Shown: positions 1 to 8,580, numbered from the stretch's first letter. The stretch is 64,000 bases of DNA from an uncultured Aquimarina sp. (GCA_947500845.1 CANMTP010000014.1:1-64000), one strand, 5' to 3'. Numbers and translations: made by a program. The notes: a model not told the origin generated them from the letters alone.

Positions 1-89
1 CTTTTACCCAACTAAACCAAATATCAATATAGATAACCTACAAAGAATTGGGTAAGCCTTAAACCGAACTCACGTTAGTTACTAAGTTT

Positions 90-338
90 ATGTCTGAGAT
101 CAATTTTGTAAGCTCAGCAGTTCAGGGAGATATTGTTGAGATTGGGATGGATATTATCAAGTTCGGTAAGACCTCCTTGATCTTAAATTGCGAAGTACGA
201 AACAAGCTCACCAGAAAAACTATTATCAAGGTGGAAAACATTACTATGGTTAACCTTGACAAAAATGGTAAGCCTACACCTCATGGTAAAACACAAATAG
301 AGTACGTAAAGAATAGATTAGAATTACCTGAGAACTAA
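90..338 (+). pseudogene. 3' half of a hotdog-fold acyl-CoA thioesterase, probable remnant
   Basis: The 82 codons from ATG 90 match, from memory of the family, the second half of a hotdog acyl-CoA thioesterase (strands around SEINFVSSAVQGD, GKTSLILNCEVRN and NLDKNGKPTPHG). The usual protein is about 130 residues and begins with a GG-x-WxDE helix, which is absent. The same frame continues upstream of the Met with family-like residues (LVTKF), but is broken by TAA at 60-62 and TAG at 30-32. The first half is therefore missing, mutated or in another frame beyond the window edge. A half hotdog is unlikely to fold alone, so this is called a remnant; an N-terminally shortened functional protein is the alternative. 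Its 3' end overlaps the convergent dciA-like gene by 15 nt. Confidence 0.55.
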
Positions 339-620
339 TTTTTTAATTAGTTCTCTATTTAATTCTTCATTGAGGTTATCTATAATCTTTTGTTTACCAT
401 AACTTAACTCTTCCCTCAAGACCGAAGAGGTGAGTTGCACATATAAGGTATCTCTTTCTAACTTTATATTCTGAGTGTATTTGGTAATAGCCGGGCCCAT
501 TATCTTTTCCCAAACATCGCGCACAGCAACTTTATCTAACCCACGTTGTAGCTTATTATCTGTAACAAAATCTTTTAGAACTTCGCTTAGGCTTTGATGT
601 TCTTGATGACGTTTGACCAT
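324..620 (-). CDS. DciA-like DUF721 family protein
   Basis: A 98-residue protein of the DUF721 (DciA) family. In bacteria lacking DnaC/DnaI, DciA proteins assist loading of the replicative helicase DnaB. The visible family features are the basic N-terminal segment (MVKRHQEHQSLSEVLKDFV), the VRDVWEKIMGPAI region and the later LYVQLTSSVLREELSYGK segment. The start codon at 620 overlaps the stop of the upstream lipoprotein gene by one base (TAATG), and recF lies just upstream. The three genes probably form one transcript with a replication and repair theme. The family call is good; the helicase-loader role in this organism is inferred. Confidence 0.8.
   Translation of the reverse strand: MVKRHQEHQSLSEVLKDFVTDNKLQRGLDKVAVRDVWEKIMGPAITKYTQNIKLERDTLYVQLTSSVLREELSYGKQKIIDNLNEELNRELIKKLVLR
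330..355. terminator. Hairpin shared by convergent gene ends
   Basis: A perfect 11-bp inverted repeat, GAGAACTAATT with a TTTT loop and AATTAGTTCTC, lies exactly where the plus-strand thioesterase remnant (stop 336-338) and the minus-strand dciA-like gene (stop 324-326) overlap. It could end transcription from both sides, although neither strand has a long T tract immediately after the stem. The stem codes for the last residues of both reading frames. Confidence 0.55.
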
Positions 621-1027
621 TACAATGAGATCTTTTTATAAGGTTTATAAAAGTACATATTTCCAGCCTCATTTTTAATAATAATTTGGCTTTCTTTTGC
701 AGAAATAACGGTTTCGATCCACGAAGATAAAGCAGTTTTATAATACATTCTTAAACTGTCGTTTTCTATTTTCAGAGTAAATATTTCACTGTCCTTACTG
801 GTAACAAAACTTCCGTTCAATTTTGGTTGTACTTTTTTGCGTATACCTAAAGAATCTTTTACTTCAAAAAAGTCAATACTTTGATTAAAATTATATTTTT
901 TTTCTGTTCCATCAGATAAAATGACCCGTTCGATTTCCCAATAGCCATTGATGTATTGCCGATACTCCTCAGGATTTGATTTTGCACAAGAAACTATAAA
1001 CAATATTATATACATGATTCTTTTCAT
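620..1027 (-). CDS. Small lipoprotein, lipocalin-like
   Basis: A 135-residue protein with a short hydrophobic N-terminus ending in IVSC, a plausible lipobox that would make Cys14 the lipidated residue. The mature part is rich in alternating hydrophobic residues (INGYWEIERVIL, FTLKIENDSLRMYY), typical of small beta-barrel proteins annotated as lipocalin-like in flavobacteria. The N-terminal GYWEI motif resembles the start of a lipocalin-like strand A. It sits between recF and the dciA-like gene, with a one-base overlap to the latter and a 26-base gap to the former. Function is unknown; the fold is inferred from pattern only. Confidence 0.7.
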   Translation of the reverse strand: MKRIMYIILFIVSCAKSNPEEYRQYINGYWEIERVILSDGTEKKYNFNQSIDFFEVKDSLGIRKKVQPKLNGSFVTSKDSEIFTLKIENDSLRMYYKTALSSWIETVISAKESQIIIKNEAGNMYFYKPYKKISL

Positions 1028-1053
1028 ATCTCATAAATTCATTTAGTACTACA

Positions 1054-2151
1054 CTACATATTATCGTTATTTGCCAGTTTAAAAATTTTATAAGATTGTG
1101 ATATTCTTTTTACCACCTCTTCGGTGCGGTCCGCATGAGTATCACTTATAAAGAGTTGCCCAAAATTTTGATCATCTACCAATTTTATGATATGTTCTAC
1201 CCTTTTCTCATCAAGCTTGTCAAAAATGTCGTCGAGCAATAGGATGGGGTTTACTTTACTTTCTTTTTTGATGAAATCAAATTGTGCCAGTTTTAAAGCA
1301 ATTAGAAAAGATTTTTGCTGTCCCTGACTACCAAATTTTTTGATAGGATATCCTTCAATCTCAAAAGATAAATCATCCTTATGAACCCCTACACTTGTGT
1401 ACTGCAGTACCTTATCTTTAGCAAGGTTTTGCTCTAATAGGGTTAATAGATCAGTTTCAGATAATCTACTTTGGTAGGTGAGAGAAACTTTTTCTACACC
1501 AGAACTTATCGCCTGATATCTGTTTGTAAATATAGGGATAAATGTTTCTAGAAAATCTGCCCTTTTTTGATGAATAACGCTACCATGTTCATGTAATTGC
1601 TGATTATAAATATCAAGCTGTGTCGCATCAAAGGTGTTATTAACGGCAAAGTATTTTAATAAAGCATTACGCTGTGATACCAGCTTCGAATATTTCAATA
1701 GGGTTGAAAGATAATTTTGATCACTTTGAGAAATAACACCATCAATAAACTTACGACGAGTATCACTCCCCTCGGTAATCAGATCTCTATCTGTAGGAGA
1801 AATGATCACCAATGGTAAAAAGCCTATATGTTCACTAAATGTATCATACACTTTTCCATTACGTTTGATCACTTTTTTTTGCCCTCTTTTGGCGCTTACA
1901 ATAACTTTTTCCTCTCTATCATTTTTTTTATAAAGTCCATCAATGACAAAGAAATCTGTACTATGCCTTATGTTTTGACTGGTTATGGGGTTGAAATAGC
2001 TTTTTCCAAAAGATAAATGATAAATAGCATCAAGAATGTTCGTTTTTCCCACCCCATTATTTCCTACCAGGCAATTTATCTTATCGTCAAATTGAAAATT
2101 GACTGATTCAAAATTTTTATAATTGATTAAAGAGAGTGTTTTTAAAATCAT
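1054..2151 (-). CDS. recF: DNA replication and repair protein RecF
   Basis: A 365-residue SMC-like ATPase that helps load RecA at single-strand gaps through the RecFOR pathway. Walker A is GNNGVGKTN at residues 30-38, the ABC signature region is [18 protein letters not shown] at about 270-288, and Walker B is [12 protein letters not shown] around residues 302-313. Length matches the family. It is the promoter-proximal gene of the recF-lipoprotein-dciA minus-strand set and is divergent from the TPR protein gene across a 136-bp AT-rich spacer. Confidence 0.97.
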   Translation of the reverse strand: MILKTLSLINYKNFESVNFQFDDKINCLVGNNGVGKTNILDAIYHLSFGKSYFNPITSQNIRHSTDFFVIDGLYKKNDREEKVIVSAKRGQKKVIKRNGKVYDTFSEHIGFLPLVIISPTDRDLITEGSDTRRKFIDGVISQSDQNYLSTLLKYSKLVSQRNALLKYFAVNNTFDATQLDIYNQQLHEHGSVIHQKRADFLETFIPIFTNRYQAISSGVEKVSLTYQSRLSETDLLTLLEQNLAKDKVLQYTSVGVHKDDLSFEIEGYPIKKFGSQGQQKSFLIALKLAQFDFIKKESKVNPILLLDDIFDKLDEKRVEHIIKLVDDQNFGQLFISDTHADRTEEVVKRISQSYKIFKLANNDNM

Positions 2152-2259
2152 AAAACATTGATGATCAAGGAGTCGTAACTTTTGTAAAATTCTTAATTAA
2201 TCTGTGCAAATTATTGAAAAATAATAAATAGTTGTGCTTTTAATTATGAATAAAAATTT

Positions 2260-2267
2260 TATTTTTG
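2260..2267 (+). promoter_or_regulatory. Candidate -7 promoter box for the TPR protein gene
   Basis: TATTTTTG fits the Bacteroidota -7 consensus TANNTTTG and sits 20 bases upstream of the ATG at 2288. A TTG at 2232-2234 is a possible -33 element, but the 25-base spacing is longer than expected, so only the -7 box is claimed. Confidence 0.45.
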
Positions 2268-2287
2268 CCCTTCATTAAAGAAAACTT

Positions 2288-3061
2288 ATGGCAACTTATA
2301 AGAAACGAGGATACAAACCAAAAAATAAAGCTGAAGAAGTTGAGCAAATTGAAGACAGCTCAACAACAGCAGAGGTATTTAATACCTTAGATGAAGGAGC
2401 CTCCAAAACTGAAGAGTGGGTTGCGGCTAACCAAAAATATATACTCGGTATTGTTGGATTGATTGCTGTTGTGGTACTAGGCTATCTAGGATTCCAAAAA
2501 TTTATCCAAGAACCAAAAGAGCAAGAAGCGGCAAATGAGATGTTTCAGGCTCAACAATATTTTGATAATGCGGTTAACGGCAATTCTGTTGTACGTGATT
2601 CGTTATACACACTTGCACTTAATGGAGGTGAAGGTAAATATGGATTCTTAGAGATTATTGAAAATTACGGTAGTACTAAAGCTGCTAATCTTGCTAATTA
2701 TTATGCTGGTTTTTCTTACCTCAACATGAATCAATATCAAGAGGCTATTACGTACCTGGATAACTTTAAAAGTGATGATGAAATGTTAGGTCCATTAGCT
2801 CTGGGCGGTATAGGAGATGCGTTTTCACAATTAGATCAGGTTGAAGAAGCATTAGGATATTATGAGAAGGCAGCAAAAGCAAAAACTAATGAGTTCACAA
2901 CTCCAAAATTTTTATTAAAGGCAGCGATTACAGCGTTATCTTTAAATAAACCCGAAGTTGCCATTCCGTATTTAGAGCGCATCAAGGAAGAATTCCCTAA
3001 GAGCGTAGAAGCTAACCAAGCAGATGTTCATTTAGGTAGAGCGCTGGCAATGCAAAAATAG
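2288..3061 (+). CDS. Membrane-anchored tetratricopeptide repeat protein (YfgM-like)
   Basis: A 257-residue protein with a charged cytoplasmic N-terminus (about 48 residues), one transmembrane segment around residues 50-70 (ILGIVGLIAVVVLGYLGF) and a C-terminal periplasmic domain made of tetratricopeptide repeats, seen in NLANYYAGFSYLNMNQYQEA and EALGYYEKAAKAK. This topology resembles E. coli YfgM, which cooperates with the periplasmic chaperone PpiD; that role is only an analogy here. It is followed 60 bases later by ribH, and the pair is a common flavobacterial arrangement. The start is the first ATG after the promoter-like box at 2260. Confidence 0.85.
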   Translation: MATYKKRGYKPKNKAEEVEQIEDSSTTAEVFNTLDEGASKTEEWVAANQKYILGIVGLIAVVVLGYLGFQKFIQEPKEQEAANEMFQAQQYFDNAVNGNSVVRDSLYTLALNGGEGKYGFLEIIENYGSTKAANLANYYAGFSYLNMNQYQEAITYLDNFKSDDEMLGPLALGGIGDAFSQLDQVEEALGYYEKAAKAKTNEFTTPKFLLKAAITALSLNKPEVAIPYLERIKEEFPKSVEANQADVHLGRALAMQK

Positions 3062-3121
3062 GGGGTAGTTTAAAGTTTTTACAAGAAACTTCAAAACTGA
3101 AATGTAATATTTCAAACTTAC

Positions 3122-3625
3122 ATGGCTACAGAAAATAAAAATTTATCACAATACGATAAAACTACGATCCCAGACGCGAAGAATTTTCGGTTTGGGATTG
3201 TTGTTTCAGAATGGAATGAAACTATTACACAGGCATTGTTTCAAGGAGCGTTTGATGCATTAATTGATTGCGGTGCCATAAAAGAAAATATCGTAAGATG
3301 GAATGTACCTGGTAGTTTCGAACTGGTATACGGGTGCAAAAAAATGCAAGAATCTTTTGATATGCTTGATGTAGTGATAGCTATCGGTTCTGTTATCCAG
3401 GGAGAAACCAAACATTTTGATTTCGTTTGTGAAGGTGTTACTCAAGGCATCAAAGATTTAAACATTAATAGCGATATTCCTGTTATTTTTTGTGTTCTTA
3501 CCGATAACACAATGCAACAATCCATCGATCGATCTGGTGGTAAACATGGAAACAAAGGGACTGAAGCTGCCATCGCTGCGATAAAAATGGCGCAATTACG
3601 CAAAGACGCAAAGTTTTATAAATAG
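3122..3625 (+). CDS. ribH: 6,7-dimethyl-8-ribityllumazine synthase
   Basis: A 167-residue lumazine synthase, which condenses 5-amino-6-ribitylaminouracil with 3,4-dihydroxy-2-butanone 4-phosphate in riboflavin synthesis. Family blocks are all present: SEWNETITQALFQGAFDAL for the first substrate-binding loop, VPGSFELVYGCKKM, AIGSVIQGETKHFDFVCEG and CVLTDNTMQQSIDRSGG near the C-terminal active site with H141-type HGNKGTEAA. Length is normal. It is an isolated riboflavin gene here, embedded between a TPR protein and a small membrane protein gene, as is usual in flavobacteria. Confidence 0.97.
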   Translation: MATENKNLSQYDKTTIPDAKNFRFGIVVSEWNETITQALFQGAFDALIDCGAIKENIVRWNVPGSFELVYGCKKMQESFDMLDVVIAIGSVIQGETKHFDFVCEGVTQGIKDLNINSDIPVIFCVLTDNTMQQSIDRSGGKHGNKGTEAAIAAIKMAQLRKDAKFYK

Positions 3626-3721
3626 CTTTTATTCGTTAGATATCTGTTGTAGGATGCCTTGTTGTTGATATTTTCATGTTATTGTAATGCTAAAAGGATT
3701 ATATTACAATACATTTTTAAG

Positions 3722-3729
3722 TACCTTTG
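3722..3729 (+). promoter_or_regulatory. Candidate -7 promoter box upstream of 3738 gene
   Basis: TACCTTTG matches TANNTTTG. It would place the transcription start only a few bases before ATG 3738, giving a nearly leaderless mRNA. It also argues against the earlier in-frame ATG at 3687 being the start. No clear -33 TTG was found at the right distance. Confidence 0.3.
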
Positions 3730-3737
3730 AATTTATT

Positions 3738-4028
3738 ATGGGAATTTTCAAGACAAGAAAAAATAAAAGATTTAATTACTCTCCTCGATATTGGGATGAC
3801 AAAGGAGAAGGAAACCCATATCAAATGGAGCATAAGTTTGATAAATTCAGAAGTACTGTAGGGAAAAGTGGAAACCTTAAAAACAGATTTTCTACAGCCT
3901 GGGACGAATTAAAGAATCATTCTGACCAAAGGGTGAATCTAAGGATTTTATGGATTTTTTTAATACTGCTTTTTATTTTTCTATACCTCATAGATTTTGA
4001 TTTATCCATATTCTTTACCCGTTCTTGA
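3738..4028 (+). CDS. Small conserved membrane protein downstream of ribH
   Basis: A 96-residue protein starting MGIFKTRKNKRFNYSPRY, with a soluble basic N-terminal part (conserved-looking RYWDDKGEGNPY and KFDKFRSTVGK) and one C-terminal transmembrane helix (LWIFLILLFIFLYLIDF). The in-frame ATG at 3687 would add 17 residues that do not resemble the usual N-terminus, so 3738 was chosen. Homologues are sometimes labelled riboflavin synthase subunit beta, probably by transfer from the neighbouring ribH; nothing in this sequence supports that activity. Its TGA overlaps the mutL ATG by one base (TGATG), suggesting translational coupling. Function unknown. Confidence 0.75.
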   Translation: MGIFKTRKNKRFNYSPRYWDDKGEGNPYQMEHKFDKFRSTVGKSGNLKNRFSTAWDELKNHSDQRVNLRILWIFLILLFIFLYLIDFDLSIFFTRS

Positions 4029-5902
4029 TGTCTGATATTATACAGCTGTTACCGGATCATGTTGCTAACCAAATTGCCGCGGGAGAGGTAGTTCAAAGGC
4101 CAGCTTCTGTAGTAAAAGAGTTGTTGGAAAATGCTATTGACGCACAGGCTACGGTAATTAAACTAATCATAAAAGAATCGGGTAAAACTCTTATTCAGGT
4201 TATTGATGATGGTGTGGGAATGAGCGTTACCGATGCCAGATTGAGTTTTGAACGTCATGCTACTTCGAAAATAAAAAATGCTGAAGATCTTTTTGAGCTT
4301 AATACCAAAGGTTTTAGAGGGGAGGCATTAGCCTCTATAGCCGCTATTGCTCACGTTGAGTTAAAAACTAAGCAGGATAATGATGAGGTAGGAACTGAAA
4401 TCAAGATTGAAGGAAGCCAAGTTATTTCTCAAGAGGTTTGCGTGACCTCTAAAGGGACTTCTATTTGTGTTAAGAACCTGTTTTATAATATTCCTGCACG
4501 TCGTAATTTTTTAAAATCTAATGCCGTAGAATTACGACATATTATTGATGAATTTCACCGTGTAGCAATGGCACATCCCAACATCAAATTTGACATGTAT
4601 CATAATGGGAGCGAGGTTTTTAATTTACCAATATCTAATGATCGTCAACGTATTGTAAATATCTTTGGTGGAAAAACAAATGAAAAGTTGGTTCCTGTTA
4701 CCGAGGAAACAGATTTGGTTGCTATAAGTGGTTTTGTTGGAAAACCTGAATATGCAAAAAGATCACGAGGAGAGCAGTTTTTCTTTGTAAATAATAGATT
4801 TATAAAAAGTCCGTATTTAAATCATGCGGTCAACGCAGCTTTTGAGGGGCTCTTAAAAGATAAAGCACATCCAAGTTATTTTATCTATCTGCAAGTTGAT
4901 CCAAAATCAATAGATATTAATATTCATCCTACCAAAACAGAAATTAAATTTGAAGATGAACATGCGTTATACGCTATTTTGCGTTCTACAATAAAACATA
5001 GCTTAGGGCAATTTAATGTAGCACCCATTTTAGACTTTGATAGAGATGCTTCTATGGACACCCCATATGAATATAAAGGTAAGAATGCAAAGGTTCCCAC
5101 TATTGAGGTAGATCGAAATTTTAATCCTTTCAAGGAAGAAAAATTAAATTCTGGAGGATCGGCTAAGAGTTATACTTCATCTTTTAAAAAGGAGCCCGCA
5201 GGAAGTTGGGAAAAACTATACGTAGGATTAGAATCGGAAATTACTTTACCTAAGTCGGCGACAGCAGAAGATTTCTCCACAGTTGAATTTGAAAGTACAG
5301 AAGGTACGGGTTCTCTATTTAAGTCGGATGAAAAAAAAATTGGACATCTTACCACATATCAACTTAAGAAAAAATATATAGTCACTACTATTAAAAGTGG
5401 AATGGTTATTATCAATCAAAATCGAGCGCATCAAAGAATATTATATGAAGAATTGTTGCGAAGCATTACTATGGCCAATGCGGTTAGCCAACAATTATTG
5501 TTTCCGTTGAAACTTTCTTTTTCTAAGACAGAAATAACACTTTTGGAAACTGTAAAAGAACAGCTTCAAAATACAGGATTTGTATTTGGAGAGCAGAGCA
5601 TGGGTGAGATTGAATTTACAGCAATACCCACTGTCGTTTCAGAAAAAGAAGTTTCGGTTTTATTGGAGCAATTGCTAAGTGACTTAGAGAATGAGGTGCC
5701 AGATACTGGTTTTTCACAAACAGATCTTTTGGCAAAATCAATTGCCAAAAGTGTTGCCATACGCACGGGGGTAGAATTGGCTCCAGAACAATTGCAATAT
5801 ATGGCAAATAGCCTGTTTGCATGTACAGAACCTACTATAACGCCTGATAATAAGCCTACGTTCATCACGTTAACAATAGACGATATTGATAAGAAATTTT
5901 AA
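4028..5902 (+). CDS. mutL: DNA mismatch repair protein MutL
   Basis: A 624-residue mismatch-repair protein linking MutS recognition to downstream excision. The GHKL ATPase motifs are intact: ELLENAIDA at residues 31-39, DDGVGM near 57-62, TKGFRGEALASI near 93-105 and GTSICVKNLFYNIPARR near 140. The start is ATG 4028, coupled to the upstream stop; a TTG one codon earlier is unlikely. The C-terminal dimerisation domain has NQNRAHQRILYE (about 462-473) where endonuclease-type MutL has DQHA(X)2E(X)4E, and CTEPTITPDNKPT (about 597-609) where the zinc motif CPHGRPT is expected. The nuclease site therefore appears lost. Rhomboid genes follow 7 bases later. Confidence 0.97.
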   Translation: MSDIIQLLPDHVANQIAAGEVVQRPASVVKELLENAIDAQATVIKLIIKESGKTLIQVIDDGVGMSVTDARLSFERHATSKIKNAEDLFELNTKGFRGEALASIAAIAHVELKTKQDNDEVGTEIKIEGSQVISQEVCVTSKGTSICVKNLFYNIPARRNFLKSNAVELRHIIDEFHRVAMAHPNIKFDMYHNGSEVFNLPISNDRQRIVNIFGGKTNEKLVPVTEETDLVAISGFVGKPEYAKRSRGEQFFFVNNRFIKSPYLNHAVNAAFEGLLKDKAHPSYFIYLQVDPKSIDINIHPTKTEIKFEDEHALYAILRSTIKHSLGQFNVAPILDFDRDASMDTPYEYKGKNAKVPTIEVDRNFNPFKEEKLNSGGSAKSYTSSFKKEPAGSWEKLYVGLESEITLPKSATAEDFSTVEFESTEGTGSLFKSDEKKIGHLTTYQLKKKYIVTTIKSGMVIINQNRAHQRILYEELLRSITMANAVSQQLLFPLKLSFSKTEITLLETVKEQLQNTGFVFGEQSMGEIEFTAIPTVVSEKEVSVLLEQLLSDLENEVPDTGFSQTDLLAKSIAKSVAIRTGVELAPEQLQYMANSLFACTEPTITPDNKPTFITLTIDDIDKKF

Positions 5903-5909
5903 ATAATAC

Positions 5910-6662
5910 ATGGGGAGAATTACAGAAACAGTTAAGATCTTATTAATCATCAATGTTATTTTCTTTATAGGATCACTATCACTAGGAGATAAAGCATTTG
6001 AATGGTTTGCATTATGGTTTCCAAAAAATGAAAATTTTCAGATATGGCAGATAGTCTCGCATATGTTTATGCACGGGGGGACAGGACATATATTCTTTAA
6101 TATGTTCGCTTTATACATGTTTGGAAGTCATCTTGAAACATCAATAGGTAAAAATAAATTTCTTTTTATTTATTTCTTCTCAGGCCTAGGAGCCGTTGGT
6201 TTTCAAATATTGTTTACCTATTTTCAATTTAATCCAGGGTATCAAGCCTATATTGAAGCAGGATTTTCTTCCGCAGAGATTAATTCATTTATCCAAGAAA
6301 CAGTTTCAACTGGTCAGTTTAGAGTGTATCCTAATATTCCTCAAGAAATGACTGAAAGAATGATCGGAGCTTATGTGACACCTATGGTCGGCGCTTCGGG
6401 TGCTATTTTTGGCATCTTGGCTGCGTTTGCCGTGTTGTTTCCTAATTTGCCGTTGTATATTATTTTTATTCCAATTCCAATTAAAGCAAAATATTTAATA
6501 GGAGGATATTTCTTGTTAGATTTGTATTCGGGTATCACAGGTCAGGCAATTCTTGGGCCTTCCAATGTGGCACACTGGGCACATATTGGAGGGGCAGTGA
6601 TTGGTTTTATAACCATGTGGTACTGGAAAAAGAATTCATTTAATCAACATCGTTGGTATTAA
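5910..6662 (+). CDS. Rhomboid family intramembrane serine protease (first of tandem pair)
   Basis: A 250-residue polytopic membrane protease. The rhomboid signature is intact: HMFMHGGTGHIFFNMFALY around residues 48-66 in the L1/TM2 region, the catalytic serine motif GASGAIFG around 162-169, and the catalytic histidine segment AHWAHIGGAVIGF around 220-232. About six hydrophobic segments are visible. A long soluble loop (about residues 108-150, rich in Gln, Glu and Ser) separates TM3 from the serine helix. It lies 7 bases after mutL and one base before a second rhomboid gene. Substrates are unknown. Confidence 0.95.
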   Translation: MGRITETVKILLIINVIFFIGSLSLGDKAFEWFALWFPKNENFQIWQIVSHMFMHGGTGHIFFNMFALYMFGSHLETSIGKNKFLFIYFFSGLGAVGFQILFTYFQFNPGYQAYIEAGFSSAEINSFIQETVSTGQFRVYPNIPQEMTERMIGAYVTPMVGASGAIFGILAAFAVLFPNLPLYIIFIPIPIKAKYLIGGYFLLDLYSGITGQAILGPSNVAHWAHIGGAVIGFITMWYWKKNSFNQHRWY

Positions 6663-6663
6663 T

Positions 6664-7554
6664 ATGGCAGCCAATAATCTAACATATCAATTTAAGACCG
6701 CTAATATTGTTATTAAATTAATCGTAATCAATGCGATTCTGTTTCTATCTACTACATTAGCTTCCTGGATTTTCAAAACAAGTCCGGGTGCTTTAATGAG
6801 CTGGTTTGTACTTCCTGTTGATTTGGGGAATCTCATCATACAATTCTGGAGTGTACTAACATACAGTTTCTTGCATTTCGATTTTTGGCATATTTTCTGG
6901 AATATGCTGGTGCTGTATTGGTTTGGACCCTATATATTAAACTTGTTTACAGAGAAGCGATTTCTTACTATCTACCTGTTAGGAGCCATCTGTGGCGGAT
7001 TGTTATTTGTTTTTTCTTATAACGTATTTCCTGTTTTGTCGGGGTCATTGGCCTATTTAATAGGTGCTTCTGCTGCTGTTCGTGCTATTATGATCTTTAT
7101 AGCAGCATACACTCCAAATGCCGAGGTGCGTATAATTTTTTTCAATGTTAAATTATGGCAAATAGGTTTATTTGTTGTTCTTTCTGATTTGATACAAATT
7201 CCTACTTCTGGTAATGCGGGTGGTTTAATAGCACATATGGGTGGTGCAATTTTCGGCTATTTTTATGCAATTCAACTTAAAAGAGGCAATGACATTGGGG
7301 CATGGTTCGAGAAATTAATGGATGGACTGGCGAATATGTTTAAACCCAAAAAGAAAAGTCCTTTAAAAACTGTTCATAAATCTAAAACTTACGCAAAATC
7401 TACCAAAAGAAGCACTGCTTCTGCAAAGAAAGGATATACTAAAACTCCAAATCAACAACAAATTGATGCTATTTTGGATAAAATCAGCAAGAGTGGATAT
7501 GATAGTCTTACCAAAGAAGAAAAAGACTTCTTGTTTAAGGCAGGAAAGGAATAA
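6664..7554 (+). CDS. Rhomboid family protein with C-terminal basic tail (second of tandem pair)
   Basis: A 296-residue rhomboid with the HFDFWHIFWNMLVLYWFG segment, the serine motif GASAAVRA (the canonical final Gly of GxSG is Ala) and a histidine segment AHMGGAIFGY. After the membrane domain (about residue 210) comes a Lys/Ser/Thr-rich linker and a conserved-looking C-terminal helix pair (IDAILDKISKSGYDSLTKEE), seen in many Bacteroidota rhomboids as DUF6576. The catalytic Ser and His remain, so activity is plausible but less certain than for its neighbour. It is co-transcribed with the first rhomboid (one-base gap) and the EEP gene (9-base gap). Confidence 0.92.
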   Translation: MAANNLTYQFKTANIVIKLIVINAILFLSTTLASWIFKTSPGALMSWFVLPVDLGNLIIQFWSVLTYSFLHFDFWHIFWNMLVLYWFGPYILNLFTEKRFLTIYLLGAICGGLLFVFSYNVFPVLSGSLAYLIGASAAVRAIMIFIAAYTPNAEVRIIFFNVKLWQIGLFVVLSDLIQIPTSGNAGGLIAHMGGAIFGYFYAIQLKRGNDIGAWFEKLMDGLANMFKPKKKSPLKTVHKSKTYAKSTKRSTASAKKGYTKTPNQQQIDAILDKISKSGYDSLTKEEKDFLFKAGKE

Positions 7555-7563
7555 GGATGCAAC

Positions 7564-8580
7564 ATGGGTAAGTTGATTAACAAGGGTATCTTTTTGATAA
7601 ATTCAATAGTGGCGTTTGCTCTGTTATTATCCTATTTATTACCCTATGTATCGCCCAAAACATTTCCCTTATTATCGGTACTTAGTTTAACTGTTCCTGT
7701 TTTTATTGTCATAAATATTATTTTCCTTATTTATTGGATCGCTTTATTGAATAAAAGATTAATCCTATCTCTGGTGGTTTTAATCCTAGGAGTATCTCAC
7801 ATTTCGTCTTTATATAAATTAAGTGGTAAGTCTTCTGAAGAAATTGACCATAGTATTGCATTACTTAGTTATAATCTGCGTAGCTTCAATCGTTTTGATT
7901 GGATAAAATCAGGTACAATTCCGCAAGATATTTCAAAATTGGTTCTGAAGCAAAATACAGATATATTCTGTGCACAAGAGTTTTACAATAATCCAGATAC
8001 AGATTTTTCACAATTCCCCTATAAGTTCGAGGATTTTAACAATAATAATGGAGAATTGGGATTGGTGATTTTTTCAAAATTTCCAATAGTAAATAAAGGA
8101 TCTCTCGGTTTTGAAGAAACGGCAAACAACATCATCTTTTCAGACATTATTATCAAAGAGGATACCGTGCGTGTGTATAATATTCATCTGCAATCTCACA
8201 AAATAAGTTCAAATACCGATAGATTTGATAATACAGATTCTCAAAAGTTACTCAAAAGAGTACAGGTTTCTTTTGAAAAACAGCAAGAACAAGTAGAGAT
8301 GTTGATTGCACATATGAAAAAGTCTTCTTTTAAAAAGATAATTATGGGAGATTTTAATAATACGGCATACTCATATGTGTACAATGAAATTATTTCCGAG
8401 GGTTTATTGGACACTTTCAAGAAAGGTGGAAAAGGATTCGGAAAAACTTTTGAGTTTGATCTATTTCCCCTTAGAATAGATTTTATTTTGGTACCAGAAG
8501 ATGTAGAGGTCCTGGAGTTCAAAAATTTTGATGTGAAATACTCAGATCATTATCCTATTTTTACTCGAATAAAATTTTGA
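7564..8580 (+). CDS. Endonuclease/exonuclease/phosphatase family membrane protein
   Basis: A 338-residue protein with three N-terminal hydrophobic segments (about residues 10-85) followed by an EEP-fold domain. Active-site signatures are LLSYNLRSFNRFDW, CAQEFYN with the metal-binding Glu, IMGDFNNTAYSY with the Asp/Asn pair, and SDHYPIFTRI with the terminal Asp-His. EEP proteins cleave phosphodiester or phosphate bonds in nucleic acids, inositol lipids or sphingolipids; the membrane anchor suggests an envelope or lipid substrate, but this cannot be told from sequence. It is the last gene of the mutL-rhomboid run and ends convergent to a minus-strand lipoprotein gene 20 bases away. Confidence 0.88.
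   Translation: MGKLINKGIFLINSIVAFALLLSYLLPYVSPKTFPLLSVLSLTVPVFIVINIIFLIYWIALLNKRLILSLVVLILGVSHISSLYKLSGKSSEEIDHSIALLSYNLRSFNRFDWIKSGTIPQDISKLVLKQNTDIFCAQEFYNNPDTDFSQFPYKFEDFNNNNGELGLVIFSKFPIVNKGSLGFEETANNIIFSDIIIKEDTVRVYNIHLQSHKISSNTDRFDNTDSQKLLKRVQVSFEKQQEQVEMLIAHMKKSSFKKIIMGDFNNTAYSYVYNEIISEGLLDTFKKGGKGFGKTFEFDLFPLRIDFILVPEDVEVLEFKNFDVKYSDHYPIFTRIKF

Noticed and set aside
3687-3737. Upstream ATG for the small membrane protein after ribH
   Set aside because: The added residues are hydrophobic and unlike the basic N-terminus expected, and the -7 box at 3722 would lie inside the coding region.
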